From Sinisalibacter sp050290705 (GTDB lineage: Bacteria; Pseudomonadota; Alphaproteobacteria; Rhodobacterales; Rhodobacteraceae): 64,000 nucleotides of DNA. Position 1 is the stretch's first letter. Each line of letters starts with the position of its first letter. Positions 26,080 to 35,673 of this stretch are shown one piece after another. The translations under genes and the position numbers were made by a program. Location: positions 3,388 through 67,387 of the forward strand of contig JBNKIC010000013.1 in assembly GCA_050290705.1 (NCBI GenBank), in the 5' to 3' direction. A model generated the notes under the pieces. It ran no database searches. It saw nothing but the letters and a program-made list of their open reading frames with translations, and was not told the origin of the DNA.

Positions 26080-26928
26080 TTAGAAATCCAGACCCAGATC
26101 CAGCGTACGGGCGGAATGGGTCAGTGCGCCGGACGAGATGTAATCCACCCCGGTCGCAGCCACTTCGGCAATGCGCTCCAGCTTCATGTTGCCCGAGGCT
26201 TCCAGCACCAGTTTACCAGCGGCCAGCGCCACGGCGGCGCGCAGGGTTTCGGTGTCCATATTATCCAGCAGCACCACATCGGCCCCGCCGACCTGCAGCA
26301 CCTCTTCCAGCTGATCCAGCCGGTCCACTTCGATCTCCACCTTCACCATATGGCTGGCCACCGCCTTGGTGGCCTCCAGCACCGCGCGCACGCCCCCGGC
26401 GGCGGCGATGTGGTTATCCTTGATCAGGATCGCATCCGACAGGCTGAAGCGGTGGTTGAACCCGCCGCCATGCAGCACTGCGAGCTTTTCCACCAGCCGA
26501 AGGCCCGGCGTGGTTTTGCGGGTGCAGGTGATGCGGGTGTCGGTGCCCTTGGTCTCGGCGACAAACTGCGCGGTCAGGCTGGCAATGCCGGTCAGGCGTC
26601 CGGCGAAGTTCAGCGCCACCCGTTCGGCCGAGAGGATCGAGGCCGCCGCGCCTTCGATGGTCATCAGCACCTGACCGGGCACACAGGGCGCGCCGTCCGC
26701 CACCAGCGTTTCGACCTTCAGCGTCGGATCGACCAGATGAAAGGCGATGCGGGCGATCTGCATCCCCGACACAACACCAGCCTCGCGGGCATTCAGCCGG
26801 GCGGTATAGCGGGTATCGGAGGGGATCACCGCGCGGGTGGTGATATCGCCATATTGCCCCAGATCTTCCATCAGGGCGGCGCGGATAACCGGCTCAAGCA
26901 CCATGTCAGGCAGGCTGGTGAAGCTCAT
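26080..26928 (-). CDS. nadC: Nicotinate-nucleotide pyrophosphorylase (carboxylating)
   Basis: A 282-residue quinolinate phosphoribosyltransferase: it joins quinolinate to PRPP and releases CO2, giving nicotinate mononucleotide in de novo NAD synthesis. Motifs seen are TTRAVIPSD (about 30), LNFAGRLTGIAS, TRKTTPGLR (PRPP/quinolinate arginines) and HRFSLSDAILIKDNH. The ATG at 26928 has GGAGG and follows nadB by 2 bp. It is last of the nadABC operon. Confidence 0.95.
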   Translation of the reverse strand: MSFTSLPDMVLEPVIRAALMEDLGQYGDITTRAVIPSDTRYTARLNAREAGVVSGMQIARIAFHLVDPTLKVETLVADGAPCVPGQVLMTIEGAAASILSAERVALNFAGRLTGIASLTAQFVAETKGTDTRITCTRKTTPGLRLVEKLAVLHGGGFNHRFSLSDAILIKDNHIAAAGGVRAVLEATKAVASHMVKVEIEVDRLDQLEEVLQVGGADVVLLDNMDTETLRAAVALAAGKLVLEASGNMKLERIAEVAATGVDYISSGALTHSARTLDLGLDF

Positions 26929-26930
26929 GT

Positions 26931-28493
26931 CTATTCCTCCAAACAGGCTGCCCGGATGGCGAATGCCTGCTTCAATGTCATATGGCTGCGATGCGCCTGA
27001 TCAGGGTCGGGCGCGGGGAAATCGGTGCGGAAATGCCCGCCGCGCGATTCTTCGCGTTGCAGGGCTGAGGCGGCGATCAGCGTGGCGGTGGCGCACATAT
27101 TGGCGAAAGTCGGCGACCCGGCCTCTTTCGCCTCAAGCGCGGCGATCTCAACCAGCGCCTGTTTCAGCCCCTCGGCATCGCGCAGCACGCCCACATGCGC
27201 CGTCATCACCGCGCGCAGCCGCGCCATCGTGTCGGGCGAAAAGGTGTCTTCGTCGCTGTCATGGAACGCCACATCGGCCAGCGGCGCATCCGTTATCGCC
27301 AGATCCGCCCCCATATCGACAGCAGCCAGCCGGGCATAAACCAGCGCTTCCAGAAGCCCGTTCGAGGCCAGCCGGTTGGCGCCATGCAGCCCGGTCGAAG
27401 ACGCCTCGCCGCAAACCCAAAGGTGCCCAAGGCTCGCACGCCCATGCGCATCGGTATCGACCCCGCCCATATGGTAATGCGCGGCCACGGCCACCGGGAT
27501 CGGCTGTGTCACCGGATCAATCCCGTTGCGCAGGCAGGCATCGGCAACGGCCGGAAAGCGCGTGAGCACCTCCGCGCCGATGGTCTCGCGTGTGTCCAGC
27601 ATCGGGTGCCGCCCGGCCTGGCTCTCGGCAAAGATGCCACGGGCCACAATATCGCGCGGGGCAAGTTCGCCGCGCGGATCAAGCGCCAGCATAAAGCGTT
27701 CGCCACTGTCGTTGATCAGCTTTGCTCCGGCACCACGCAGGGCTTCGGTGGCCAGCGGCGCCGGGTCTTCGCCCACGTCGATGGCGGTCGGGTGAAACTG
27801 AACGAATTCCGCATCGGCAATCACCGCCCCGGCCCGCGCCGCCAGCCCGATCACCTGTCCGCGAATACGCGGCGGGTTGGTGGTATGGGCAAACAGCCCC
27901 CCCGATCCGCCGCCCGCCAGCAGCACCGCCGGGCTTTTGATCAGCACCGCATCGGTGGCGCGGTCAGAGGCGCGGATATAGACGCCGGTCACGGTGTCCT
28001 CTTCAACCTCAAGCCCGGTGGCCAGCGTGTTTTCCAGCACCTGCACCGAAGGCAGTTGCCGGATCGCGCCGATCAGGGTTTCCATGATCTTGGCCCCGGC
28101 CTGATCGCCCTGCACCCGCACCACCCGCGCCTTGGAATGCGCGGCTTCGAGGTTCATCACATAGTCGCCTTCCGGCGAGCGATCGAAGGGCGTGCCCTTA
28201 TCGGTCAGGTTCTGGATATGCGCCTTTGCCAGCGCGGTAACCATATCCGCGATCTCAGGATCGACCGTGCCCGCGCCCGCGCTGATCGTATCGGCGGCAT
28301 GGGCCTCGGCGCTGTCGTTTTCATCCATCGCGGCGGCCACGCCACCCTGGGCCCAGGCTGATGAGGCGCCATGGCCCAGCGGCTCGGGCGAGATCATCAG
28401 AACCGGGCGCGGGGCCAGCTCCAGCGCGGCATAAAGCGCGCCCAGGCCAGCGCCGACAATGACAATGCGGCCCGTTTCGATGGCTGTGGTCAA
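26931..28493 (-). CDS. nadB: L-aspartate oxidase
   Basis: A 520-residue FAD enzyme that oxidises L-aspartate to iminoaspartate, the first step of de novo NAD synthesis. It has the dinucleotide fold IVIVGAGLGALYAALEL at the N-terminus, GASSAWAQGGVAAA, and HYHMGGVDTD with GLHGANRLASNGLLEA, the fumarate-reductase-like active site. The start is a TTG at 28493 (TTGACCACAGCC) with GAGGA upstream, 10 bp after nadA. It lies in nadABC. Confidence 0.94.
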   Translation of the reverse strand: MTTAIETGRIVIVGAGLGALYAALELAPRPVLMISPEPLGHGASSAWAQGGVAAAMDENDSAEAHAADTISAGAGTVDPEIADMVTALAKAHIQNLTDKGTPFDRSPEGDYVMNLEAAHSKARVVRVQGDQAGAKIMETLIGAIRQLPSVQVLENTLATGLEVEEDTVTGVYIRASDRATDAVLIKSPAVLLAGGGSGGLFAHTTNPPRIRGQVIGLAARAGAVIADAEFVQFHPTAIDVGEDPAPLATEALRGAGAKLINDSGERFMLALDPRGELAPRDIVARGIFAESQAGRHPMLDTRETIGAEVLTRFPAVADACLRNGIDPVTQPIPVAVAAHYHMGGVDTDAHGRASLGHLWVCGEASSTGLHGANRLASNGLLEALVYARLAAVDMGADLAITDAPLADVAFHDSDEDTFSPDTMARLRAVMTAHVGVLRDAEGLKQALVEIAALEAKEAGSPTFANMCATATLIAASALQREESRGGHFRTDFPAPDPDQAHRSHMTLKQAFAIRAACLEE

Positions 28494-28503
28494 TTCCCGG
28501 TCC

Positions 28504-29556
28504 TCAAAGCCCGAGCTGTTGGCTCAGGTCGATCATCCGTTGCACGGCAAGGCGGGCTTTTTCGGCCACCTCTTCGTCAACTTCCACGTTGTGTACACCG
28601 GTATGCAACGACCAGAGAATTTTCTCCAGCGTAATCATCTTCATGTATGGGCACATATTGCAGGGGCCGACGAATTCGACCTCGGGCAGCGCGTCGGCAA
28701 TATTCGACGCCATCGAGCATTCGGTCACCAGCATCGCATGCGCCGGCTTTTCATCGGTCACATATTTCAGGATGCCGCTGGTCGAGCCGGAAAAATCGGC
28801 CTCGGCCACCACGTCGGGCGGGCATTCGGGGTGGGCGATGATCCTTGTGTCGGGATGCCACGCGCGGAAATCGCGCAGGTCTTGCGCCGTGTATTGCTCA
28901 TGCACGATGCAAGAGCCTTCCCACCAGACCACGTTTTTCTGAGGCACCTCATTGGCGACGTTCTGCGCCAGGTACTGGTCGGGGGTCATGATGATCGTGT
29001 CTTCGGGCAGGGCGGCCACAATCTGCGCGGCATTGGCCGAAGTGCAGCAGATATCCGAGGCCGCCTTCACTTCTGCGGTGGTGTTCACATAGCTCACCAC
29101 CGGCGCGCCGGGATATTTCGCCCGCATCTCGGCAATGCCTTCGGCGGTGATGCTTTCGGCCAGCGAACAGCCGGCTTCCAGATCGGGGATCAGCACGGTT
29201 TTCGCCGGGTTCAGGATCTTCGAGGTCTCGGCCATGAAATGCACACCGCATTGCACGATGATGTCGGCCTCAACCTTGGTCGCCTCGATTGCCAGTTGCA
29301 GGCTGTCGCCCACCACATCCGCCACGCCATGATAAATCTGGGGCGTCATGTAGTTATGCGCGAGGATGACCGCGTTCTTTTCTTTCTTGAGCGCGTTGAT
29401 CGCCGCCACATAGGGGGCATAGCGGGCCCAGTCCGCCGGGTTCACCACCCGATCCATCGTGGCGTAGATATCGGCCATCTCAGCGGCCAGTTCCGGATTT
29501 GGCTCCAGATCGTAATGTTTGGCAAGCGTCTCGCGCATTTCGCTAAGATCGAGCAC
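28504..29556 (-). CDS. nadA: Quinolinate synthase
   Basis: A 350-residue [4Fe-4S] enzyme that condenses iminoaspartate with dihydroxyacetone phosphate to quinolinate. The cluster cysteines are in IVQCGVHF, WEGSCIVHEQ/DICCTSANA and VGPCNMCPYM. It is first in nadABC. The start is taken as the GTG at 29556 with AAAGGGGG upstream; a longer open frame to 29718 is not supported by the family length. Confidence 0.94.
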   Translation of the reverse strand: MLDLSEMRETLAKHYDLEPNPELAAEMADIYATMDRVVNPADWARYAPYVAAINALKKEKNAVILAHNYMTPQIYHGVADVVGDSLQLAIEATKVEADIIVQCGVHFMAETSKILNPAKTVLIPDLEAGCSLAESITAEGIAEMRAKYPGAPVVSYVNTTAEVKAASDICCTSANAAQIVAALPEDTIIMTPDQYLAQNVANEVPQKNVVWWEGSCIVHEQYTAQDLRDFRAWHPDTRIIAHPECPPDVVAEADFSGSTSGILKYVTDEKPAHAMLVTECSMASNIADALPEVEFVGPCNMCPYMKMITLEKILWSLHTGVHNVEVDEEVAEKARLAVQRMIDLSQQLGL

Positions 29557-29632
29557 GGCAGGCCCCCTTTCAGATATGGCTGATGTGCTGTTTCCACTTG
29601 GCAGCAGCGGTTTCAAGGCCTTTGAGCGCCGA

Positions 29633-29652
29633 AATGTCATTTTTATGACATT
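29633..29652. promoter_or_regulatory. Perfect inverted repeat upstream of nadA
   Basis: AATGTCAT-TTTT-ATGACATT, a perfect 8-bp dyad with a 4-base spacer, 77-96 bp before the nadA start. It is typical of an operator for an NAD-responsive repressor; alphaproteobacterial NadQ is the first candidate, with NiaR and NrtR as alternatives. The regulator is not encoded nearby, so this is inference. Confidence 0.5.
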
Positions 29653-29859
29653 CTGCCGCGCTGCCCCGCCGAATTTCAGTGCTTTCGCCCGGTGTTCGGG
29701 GGCTTTCCCCACAGGCAATAGATTGGGGCGCGGGCGGGGAAATCAAGCCGCCGCCCCGCGCCGGACCATCGCCAAATGCCGCCATTCCGCCCCGCACGGG
29801 GAGGCTGTGCCAGTTTTTGACCCATCCCGGTCTGGCGCTTCGGTGTTGACGTGGGGATA

Positions 29860-29905
29860 GCCCAGCAATCGGGCAGGTTGAGATTATACGGCCCAATTAT
29901 TGGGC
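29860..29905. promoter_or_regulatory. Paired GCCC-N7-GGGC dyads upstream of urtA
   Basis: GCCCAGCAATCGGGC at 29860-29874 and GCCCAATTATTGGGC at 29891-29905 start 31 bp apart, three helical turns, so a dimeric protein could bind both on the same face. They lie 227-272 bp before urtA. No regulator is assigned. Confidence 0.35.
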
Positions 29906-30131
29906 GGCTCCCCTTTTCGTGAGCCAGAAGGCCTGGGCAGCATTGCGCCAAAGCGCCTCGCCGCGAAACCTCTGCCTACCCGGTGAGCAATTCATATGAG
30001 GGGTGTGTGACGGCCAGACGAAGTTGCGCTCAGTAAGGCCGCCACACGAAAGCAACGAAAGTTGCGGGGGAAACCTGCCGGAAAAGGTCCAAAAGGGCAA
30101 GCCGCAGGACACTCCGCGTCAGGAGAGACAG

Positions 30132-31412
30132 ATGACATTCAAGACACTTGCACTGGCCTCGGTGGCCACCATCGCGATGACCGCTGGCGGTGCCTTTGCC
30201 GCCGATTGTCCGATCAAGGTCGGCGTGCTGCATTCGCTTTCGGGCACCATGGCGATTTCCGAGACCACGTTGAAAGACACGATGCTGATGCTCATCGACG
30301 AGCAGAACAAAAAGGGCGGGCTGCTGGGCTGCGAGATCGAACCGGTTGTGGTCGACCCGGCTTCTGACTGGCCGCTCTTTGCCGAAAAGGCCCGCGAACT
30401 TCTGACCGTTGATGAGGTCGACGTGATTTTCGGCGCCTGGACCTCGGTGAGCCGCAAATCGGTTCTGCCGGTGATCGAAGAGCTCGACGGGCTGATGTTC
30501 TACCCGGTGCAATATGAGGGCGAGGAAAGCTCGCGCAACGTGTTCTACACCGGCGCCGCCCCGAACCAGCAGGCGATTCCCGCGGTGGATTACTATCTTG
30601 ATGAGCTTGGGGTCGAGAAATTCGCTCTGCTCGGCACCGATTACGTTTACCCGCGCACCACCAACAACATTCTGGAAAGCTACCTGAAATCGAAAGGCAT
30701 CGCCGAAGGCGACATCTTCGTGAACTACACGCCGTTTGGCCATTCCGACTGGTCGAAAATCGTTTCGGACGTGAAAGCGCTGGCAGCGGATGGCAAGAAG
30801 GTCGGCGTGATCTCGACCATCAATGGCGACGCCAATATCGGCTTCTACAAAGAACTCGCCGCGCAGGGCATCTCGGCTGACGACATCCCGGTTGTGGCCT
30901 TCTCGGTGGGCGAAGAAGAGCTGTCGGGCCTCGACACCTCCAACCTCGTCGGCCACCTGGCCGCCTGGAACTATTTCCAGTCCGCCGATGCCGAAGCCAA
31001 TGCCGAATGGGTTGCCGCCTGGAAAGCCCGCATGGGCGAAGAGCGTGTGACCAACGACCCGATGGAAGCGCATTATATCGGCTTCAACATGTGGGTGAAT
31101 GCGGTGGAAGCTGCTGGCACCACCGATGTGGATGCGGTGATCGACGCCCTGCCGGGGCAGGAATTTGCCAACCTCACCGGCGGCACGGCCGTGATGGGCG
31201 CCAACCACCACCTGTCGAAGCCGGTTCTGATCGGCGAAATCCAAGCCGATGGTCAGTTCGACATCATCTCCACCACCGACCCGGTGCCGGGCGATGCCTG
31301 GACCGACTTCCTGCCGGAATCCGCGGTGCTGAAATCGGATTGGGTCGATCTCAAATGCGGCATGTACAACACCGAGACCGAAACCTGCGTACAGCTGAAA
31401 TCGAACTACTAA
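30132..31412 (+). CDS. urtA: Urea ABC transporter substrate-binding protein
   Basis: A 426-residue periplasmic protein of the branched-chain/amide family. It has a Sec signal peptide (LALASVATIAMTAGGAFAA, cleaved after AFA). The mature chain starts IKVGVLHSLSGTMAISE, as in UrtA and FmdD. The ATG at 30132 has AGGAGA eight bases upstream. It binds urea (or short amides) for uptake by UrtB/C with UrtD/E. Urt uptake is usually nitrogen-regulated; the regulator's site is not recognised here. A hairpin follows its stop. Confidence 0.92.
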   Translation: MTFKTLALASVATIAMTAGGAFAADCPIKVGVLHSLSGTMAISETTLKDTMLMLIDEQNKKGGLLGCEIEPVVVDPASDWPLFAEKARELLTVDEVDVIFGAWTSVSRKSVLPVIEELDGLMFYPVQYEGEESSRNVFYTGAAPNQQAIPAVDYYLDELGVEKFALLGTDYVYPRTTNNILESYLKSKGIAEGDIFVNYTPFGHSDWSKIVSDVKALAADGKKVGVISTINGDANIGFYKELAAQGISADDIPVVAFSVGEEELSGLDTSNLVGHLAAWNYFQSADAEANAEWVAAWKARMGEERVTNDPMEAHYIGFNMWVNAVEAAGTTDVDAVIDALPGQEFANLTGGTAVMGANHHLSKPVLIGEIQADGQFDIISTTDPVPGDAWTDFLPESAVLKSDWVDLKCGMYNTETETCVQLKSNY

Positions 31413-31420
31413 GAGCAATC

Positions 31421-31445
31421 GGCGGCGGGGGTTTTCTCCGCCGCC
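31421..31445 (+). terminator. Hairpin between urtA and urtB
   Basis: An 8-bp GC stem (GGCGGCGG / CCGCCGCC) with a 9-base loop, nine bases after the urtA stop, lies 19 bp before the urtB start. Such hairpins after a binding-protein gene usually slow transcription or protect the mRNA, giving more of the binding protein than of the permeases. Confidence 0.55.
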
Positions 31446-31463
31446 AACCCGGGGTGGGATCAC

Positions 31464-33425
31464 ATGCTGAAACGTATCTTTCTGGTCCTGCTGGCCACTC
31501 TGTGCCTTGCCACACAGGCGCGCGCAGAGGCTGAAACCGGGCCGATGCAGGCGGTGCTACAGAGCTATTCAGACGTCATCGTGAAAAGCTCGCGCAAGAC
31601 CATCGGGCCTGCGATTGATGCGGTTGCCGGATCGGGCCTGACGCAGGCGCAGGCGGCGCTGGAAGCCTGGCAAGCCAAGGAGATGTGGCAGCGCCAATCC
31701 GACGGGCTGTTCTTTCGCGTCGAGAAAACCGGCGATACCTACACCCTTTATGATTTCGATACAGGCGCGCCGGTGGGCGAGGCCGATAAGGGCGATCTGA
31801 AGCAGATCAAACCCAATTCCGGCATAAGGGCGCTGATCGGCACCGCGCTGGTGCGCTTTCAGCTTCTCGATCCCGACCGCGCCCGCCGTGAAGACGCGCT
31901 GACCTCGCTGGAACGCGATACCAATGCCGATCTTCTGGAGCCGCTGCGCGCCTCGATTGATCCCGAACCCGATGCCGATCTCAAGGCCCGCAAGCAACGG
32001 TTAGAGAGATTGCTAACCATCTCCTATGACCCGGATGAATCCGCCCGGATTGCCGCGATTGAAGAAATGTCGGGCGATACCGGCGTCGATGTGCGTGCGG
32101 TGCTCAATCCGCTGGTGGCGACCACGCTGAACGTCTTCGAGGGAGACCCGCCGGAAAGCGCCAATGTTGCCCGCATCCTGCGCCCGGGCAGTGATGATCT
32201 GCCCCGCGAAGACGCCTATGCGATGCTGGCCGAGGCTGGGCTGGCCCCGCCGCGCGTGACCCTGAGTGATGTGCGCAATGCGCTGGCCGATCATATCACC
32301 GATGGCATGGTCGGCGGCGTGGCGCTGGCCGAGCTCTCAGATCCGCAGGCGCGCGTGACTGCCTATACCGCGCTGGCCGCTGATGGTCTGGTGCCTCCCT
32401 ATCTCACAGATGCCGAGGTCGATGCCGCCCTTGCTGCGCATCGCTTTGCCGAGATCTATGCCGAGCCTTCCCCCGCCGTCACCGATGCGGTGCAACAGGC
32501 GATGGAGGCGATCGACCTCAATGTCGGCTTTGCCCAGAGCCTCAATCTGGGTCTCGACGCGCTCAGCCTCGCCTCGATCTATTTCCTCGCCGCCATCGGC
32601 CTTGCCATCACTTTCGGGGTGATGGGGGTGATCAACATGGCCCATGGTGAGTTCATCATGATGGGGGCCTATACCGGCTATGTGGTTCAACAGGTGATCC
32701 CCAACCACACCCTGTCGATTGCCGTGGCGATCCCGCTGGCCTTTGCGGTGACCTTCGGGGCAGGGGTGGCGATGGAGCGGCTGGTGATCCGTCACCTCTA
32801 TAACCGCCCGCTGGAAACCCTGCTGGCCACCTTCGGCATCTCGATTGCGCTGCAACAGCTGTTCAAGAACATCTTCGGCACCCAAGCCCGCCCGCTGACC
32901 TCGCCCGACTGGCTGGGCGGCGCGTGGCAGCTGAATGATGTGGTCTCGATCTCTTACATCCGCATCGCGATCTTTTTGCTGGCGATGCTGTTTCTGGCGC
33001 TGTTCCTGTTCATCATGAAGCGCACGCGGCTGGGGCTGGAAACCCGCGCGGTGACGCAAAACCCGGGCATGGCCGGGGCGATGGGGATCAATCCGGGGCG
33101 GGTGAATATGCTGACCTTCGGCCTTGGCTCCGGCATTGCCGGCATCGCCGGGGTGGCCATCGGCCTCTTCGCCAAAGTCACCTCCGAGCTTGGGGCGGAT
33201 TACATCGTGCAAAGCTTCATGACCGTGGTTGTCGGCGGGGTCGGCAATATCTGGGGCACGCTTCTGGGCGCGGGCATGATCGGGGGCCTGCAAAAGGGCA
33301 TCGAATGGCTGAACCCCTCCAACACCCTCGCCGCCCAGACCTATATGATCGTCTTCATCATCATCTTCATCCAGTTCCGGCCCAAGGGCATCATCGCCCT
33401 CAAAGGCCGCGCGGCGGGGGATTGA
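31464..33425 (+). CDS. urtB: Urea ABC transporter permease UrtB
   Basis: A 653-residue inner-membrane permease. The last 300 or so residues (from about 360) are the LivH-type permease with eight hydrophobic helices. Before it is a long extracytoplasmic N-terminal region (about 25-350) behind a signal sequence (RIFLVLLATLCLATQARAE), with helical repeats containing DPDARxAAIEEMS/DPQARVTAYTAL motifs, seen in UrtB proteins but not in LivH. It is followed by a 235-bp gap containing an intergenic repeat before urtC. Confidence 0.9.
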   Translation: MLKRIFLVLLATLCLATQARAEAETGPMQAVLQSYSDVIVKSSRKTIGPAIDAVAGSGLTQAQAALEAWQAKEMWQRQSDGLFFRVEKTGDTYTLYDFDTGAPVGEADKGDLKQIKPNSGIRALIGTALVRFQLLDPDRARREDALTSLERDTNADLLEPLRASIDPEPDADLKARKQRLERLLTISYDPDESARIAAIEEMSGDTGVDVRAVLNPLVATTLNVFEGDPPESANVARILRPGSDDLPREDAYAMLAEAGLAPPRVTLSDVRNALADHITDGMVGGVALAELSDPQARVTAYTALAADGLVPPYLTDAEVDAALAAHRFAEIYAEPSPAVTDAVQQAMEAIDLNVGFAQSLNLGLDALSLASIYFLAAIGLAITFGVMGVINMAHGEFIMMGAYTGYVVQQVIPNHTLSIAVAIPLAFAVTFGAGVAMERLVIRHLYNRPLETLLATFGISIALQQLFKNIFGTQARPLTSPDWLGGAWQLNDVVSISYIRIAIFLLAMLFLALFLFIMKRTRLGLETRAVTQNPGMAGAMGINPGRVNMLTFGLGSGIAGIAGVAIGLFAKVTSELGADYIVQSFMTVVVGGVGNIWGTLLGAGMIGGLQKGIEWLNPSNTLAAQTYMIVFIIIFIQFRPKGIIALKGRAAGD

Positions 33426-33466
33426 GCGATGCAAGATCTTTCGATGATGAGCCTCGCCCAAACCCT

Positions 33467-33611
33467 TTCGCCCGGCGGCACGCCGGGCGGCGCCCGACCC
33501 TCCCCCCGGGAGGGCGCATGGCGGCTCTGCGGGCAACGGATCGGGCATCGCCTCTTTAGGGCAAAGCGCATCATTCAAACGCCGCTGAACGCCCACCCAG
33601 GGTCGGGCGCC
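33467..33611. repeat. Palindromic intergenic repeat, copy 1 (urtB-urtC gap)
   Basis: A 145-bp element. It starts with hairpin CGCCCGGCG-N3-CGCCGGGCG (33469-33489) and a second stem CCCTCCC/GGGAGGG, and its outer arms GGCGCCCGACCCT (33489-33501) and AGGGTCGGGCGCC (33599-33611) form a perfect 13-bp inverted repeat. Copy 2 is at 35674-35820; the first 50 bases match in 48 positions and the last 23 in 22. It is a REP/MITE-like element whose transcripts would fold strongly. Confidence 0.85.
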
Positions 33612-33660
33612 CCCCTTGCTCCCCGTCCAACCACACTCGCATCAGAACGGAGGGCGTGAC

Positions 33661-34893
33661 GTGCAGAAATCCTTCTTCGCCCGCAACCCTTCGGCACTGA
33701 TCTTCCTCGCGGTTCTGGCGCTGTTCACGATCTTCGTCACCATCGCCGCCGAAGGCACCGGGGTTGGGCTGATCTCGACCTCTTTCGTGAAAACCCTTGG
33801 CAAAACTCTGTGCCTGTCGCTGATCGCCGTGGCGATGGACCTTGTTTGGGGCTATGCGGGCATTCTCAGCCTCGGCCATTTCGCCTTTTTCGGCCTTGGC
33901 GGCTACATGATCGGCATGTGGCTGATGTATGCCCGCACCGAAGGCATCGTGATCGCCTCGCTGGCCGATGCGCCGATTCCGCCCACCGCGCAGGAAATTT
34001 CCGATGCCATCGGCACGCAGATATTTGGCGTGGTCGGCTCGTCGGACTTCCCGGCGGTCTGGACCTTCGCCCATTCCCTGCCGATCCAGCTTGCCCTCGT
34101 GGTGGCGGTGCCCGGGTTGCTGGCGCTGGTCTTCGGCTGGCTCGCCTTCCGCTCGCGCGTCACCGGGGTGTATCTGTCGATCCTCACCCAAGCGATGACA
34201 CTGGCCCTCTCGCTGTACCTGTTCCAGAACGATAGCGGGCTGCGCGGCAATAACGGCCTTTCCGGCCTGCAAAACCTGCCGGGGCTCGACGCCGTGCCGC
34301 AAGCCACAATCTCGATGTGGTTCTTCTGGGCCTCGGCGCTTGCGCTGGCCTTGGGCTATCTTTTCGCCGCCTGGATTGTCTCGGGCAAATTCGGCTCTGT
34401 CATTCGCGGCATCCGCGATAACGAAGCCCGGGTGCGCTTCCTTGGTTATTCGGTCGAAAGCTACAAGCTGGTGCTCTTCACCGTCACCGCAATGATCGCG
34501 GGCATCGCCGGTGCGCTTTATTACCCGCAGGCGGGCATCATCAACCCGGCCGAGATTGCCCCCATCGCCTCGATCTACCTCGCGGTCTGGGTCGCCATCG
34601 GTGGGCGGGGGCGGCTTTACGGCGCGGTGATCGGCGCGGTGTTTGTCAGCCTCATCTCAAGCTGGTTCACCGGCGGGCAGGCCCCCGACATCAATCTGGG
34701 CTTCTACACGATCTCATGGGTCGATTGGTGGACCATCCTTCTGGGCCTCAGCTTCGTCTTCGTCACCCTCTTTGCCCCGCGTGGCATCGGCGGGTTGTTC
34801 GATCTGGTCACTGAGCGCCGCAGCCCCAGCCGCCATGGTGCCGATCTGGGCCCGGATCAGGGCTCGCTGCGTGAACAGGAGGCCGAACAATGA
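33661..34893 (+). CDS. urtC: Urea ABC transporter permease UrtC
   Basis: A 410-residue LivM-type permease with about ten hydrophobic helices and the conserved SVIRGIRDNEARVRFLGY cytoplasmic loop that contacts the ATPases. The start is the GTG at 33661 with GGAGG seven bases before it, separated from urtB by the palindromic repeat. The stop overlaps urtD by 4 bp (ATGA). Confidence 0.9.
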   Translation: MQKSFFARNPSALIFLAVLALFTIFVTIAAEGTGVGLISTSFVKTLGKTLCLSLIAVAMDLVWGYAGILSLGHFAFFGLGGYMIGMWLMYARTEGIVIASLADAPIPPTAQEISDAIGTQIFGVVGSSDFPAVWTFAHSLPIQLALVVAVPGLLALVFGWLAFRSRVTGVYLSILTQAMTLALSLYLFQNDSGLRGNNGLSGLQNLPGLDAVPQATISMWFFWASALALALGYLFAAWIVSGKFGSVIRGIRDNEARVRFLGYSVESYKLVLFTVTAMIAGIAGALYYPQAGIINPAEIAPIASIYLAVWVAIGGRGRLYGAVIGAVFVSLISSWFTGGQAPDINLGFYTISWVDWWTILLGLSFVFVTLFAPRGIGGLFDLVTERRSPSRHGADLGPDQGSLREQEAEQ

Positions 34894-35630
34894 GCGCGCT
34901 TTTGGAAGTCTCTGGCGTTTCCGTCAGCTTTGACGGGTTCAAGGCGATCAACAACCTGTCCTTCGAGATCGGCAAGGCCGAGCTGCGCGCCATCATCGGG
35001 CCGAACGGGGCGGGCAAGACCACCTTCATGGATATCGTCACCGGCAAGACCAAACCGGATCAGGGCAGGGTGCTTTGGGGCGAGATGCAGCGCTCGCTCT
35101 TGAGCATGAGCGAGGCGCAGATCGCCCGCGAAGGTATCGGGCGCAAGTTCCAGAAACCCACGGTGTTTGAAGATCAGACCGTGCAGGAAAACCTACTGAT
35201 GGCGCTGAAAAAGCCGCGCGGGCCCTTCTCGGTGCTGTTCTGGCGCCCGGGGGCTGAGGACCTCGACAAGGTCGAAGCGCTGGCGGGCGAGATTGGTCTG
35301 GCCGATCAGCTGATGCGCAAATCGGGCGAGCTGAGCCACGGGCAAAAGCAATGGCTGGAAATCGGCATGCTCTTGGCGCAGGAGCCGCGGCTTCTGCTGG
35401 TGGATGAGCCCGCCGCCGGGATGACCCCTGCTGAGCGCGAACACACCACCGCCATTCTGGTGGAAGCCGCCAAAACCCGCGCCGTGGTGGTGGTCGAACA
35501 CGATATGGAGTTCATCCGGCGGCTGGATTGCCGGGTGACGGTGCTGCATGAAGGCTCGGTTCTGGCCGAAGGCAGCCTGAAACGCGTGACCGCAATCCCG
35601 CAGGTCATTGACGTCTATCTGGGGCGCTGA
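34890..35630 (+). CDS. urtD: Urea ABC transporter ATP-binding protein UrtD
   Basis: A 246-residue ABC ATPase with Walker A GPNGAGKTT (about 39-47), signature SHGQKQWLEIG, and Walker B LLLVDEPAAGM. The C-terminus matches LivG-type subunits. ATGA-coupled to urtC; a 235-bp gap with the second palindromic repeat follows before urtE. Confidence 0.93.
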   Translation: MSALLEVSGVSVSFDGFKAINNLSFEIGKAELRAIIGPNGAGKTTFMDIVTGKTKPDQGRVLWGEMQRSLLSMSEAQIAREGIGRKFQKPTVFEDQTVQENLLMALKKPRGPFSVLFWRPGAEDLDKVEALAGEIGLADQLMRKSGELSHGQKQWLEIGMLLAQEPRLLLVDEPAAGMTPAEREHTTAILVEAAKTRAVVVVEHDMEFIRRLDCRVTVLHEGSVLAEGSLKRVTAIPQVIDVYLGR

Positions 35631-35673
35631 GGATGGTGGGGGTTTTGATCGAACAGCTCGCAGCTCTCCCCCC

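Larger units (their letters stand above)
29557..30131. other. Divergent regulatory region between nadA and urtA
   Basis: 575 bp with no supported gene. It contains an 8-bp inverted repeat at 29633-29652 near nadA, and two 15-bp dyads of form GCCC-N7-GGGC at 29860-29874 and 29891-29905 closer to urtA. The open frames in it have no conserved motifs. It must carry the promoters of both operons. Confidence 0.6.

Noticed and set aside
29570..30112. Short reverse frames in the nadA-urtA gap
   Set aside because: No conserved motif and proline/glycine/arginine-rich translation; taken as non-coding.
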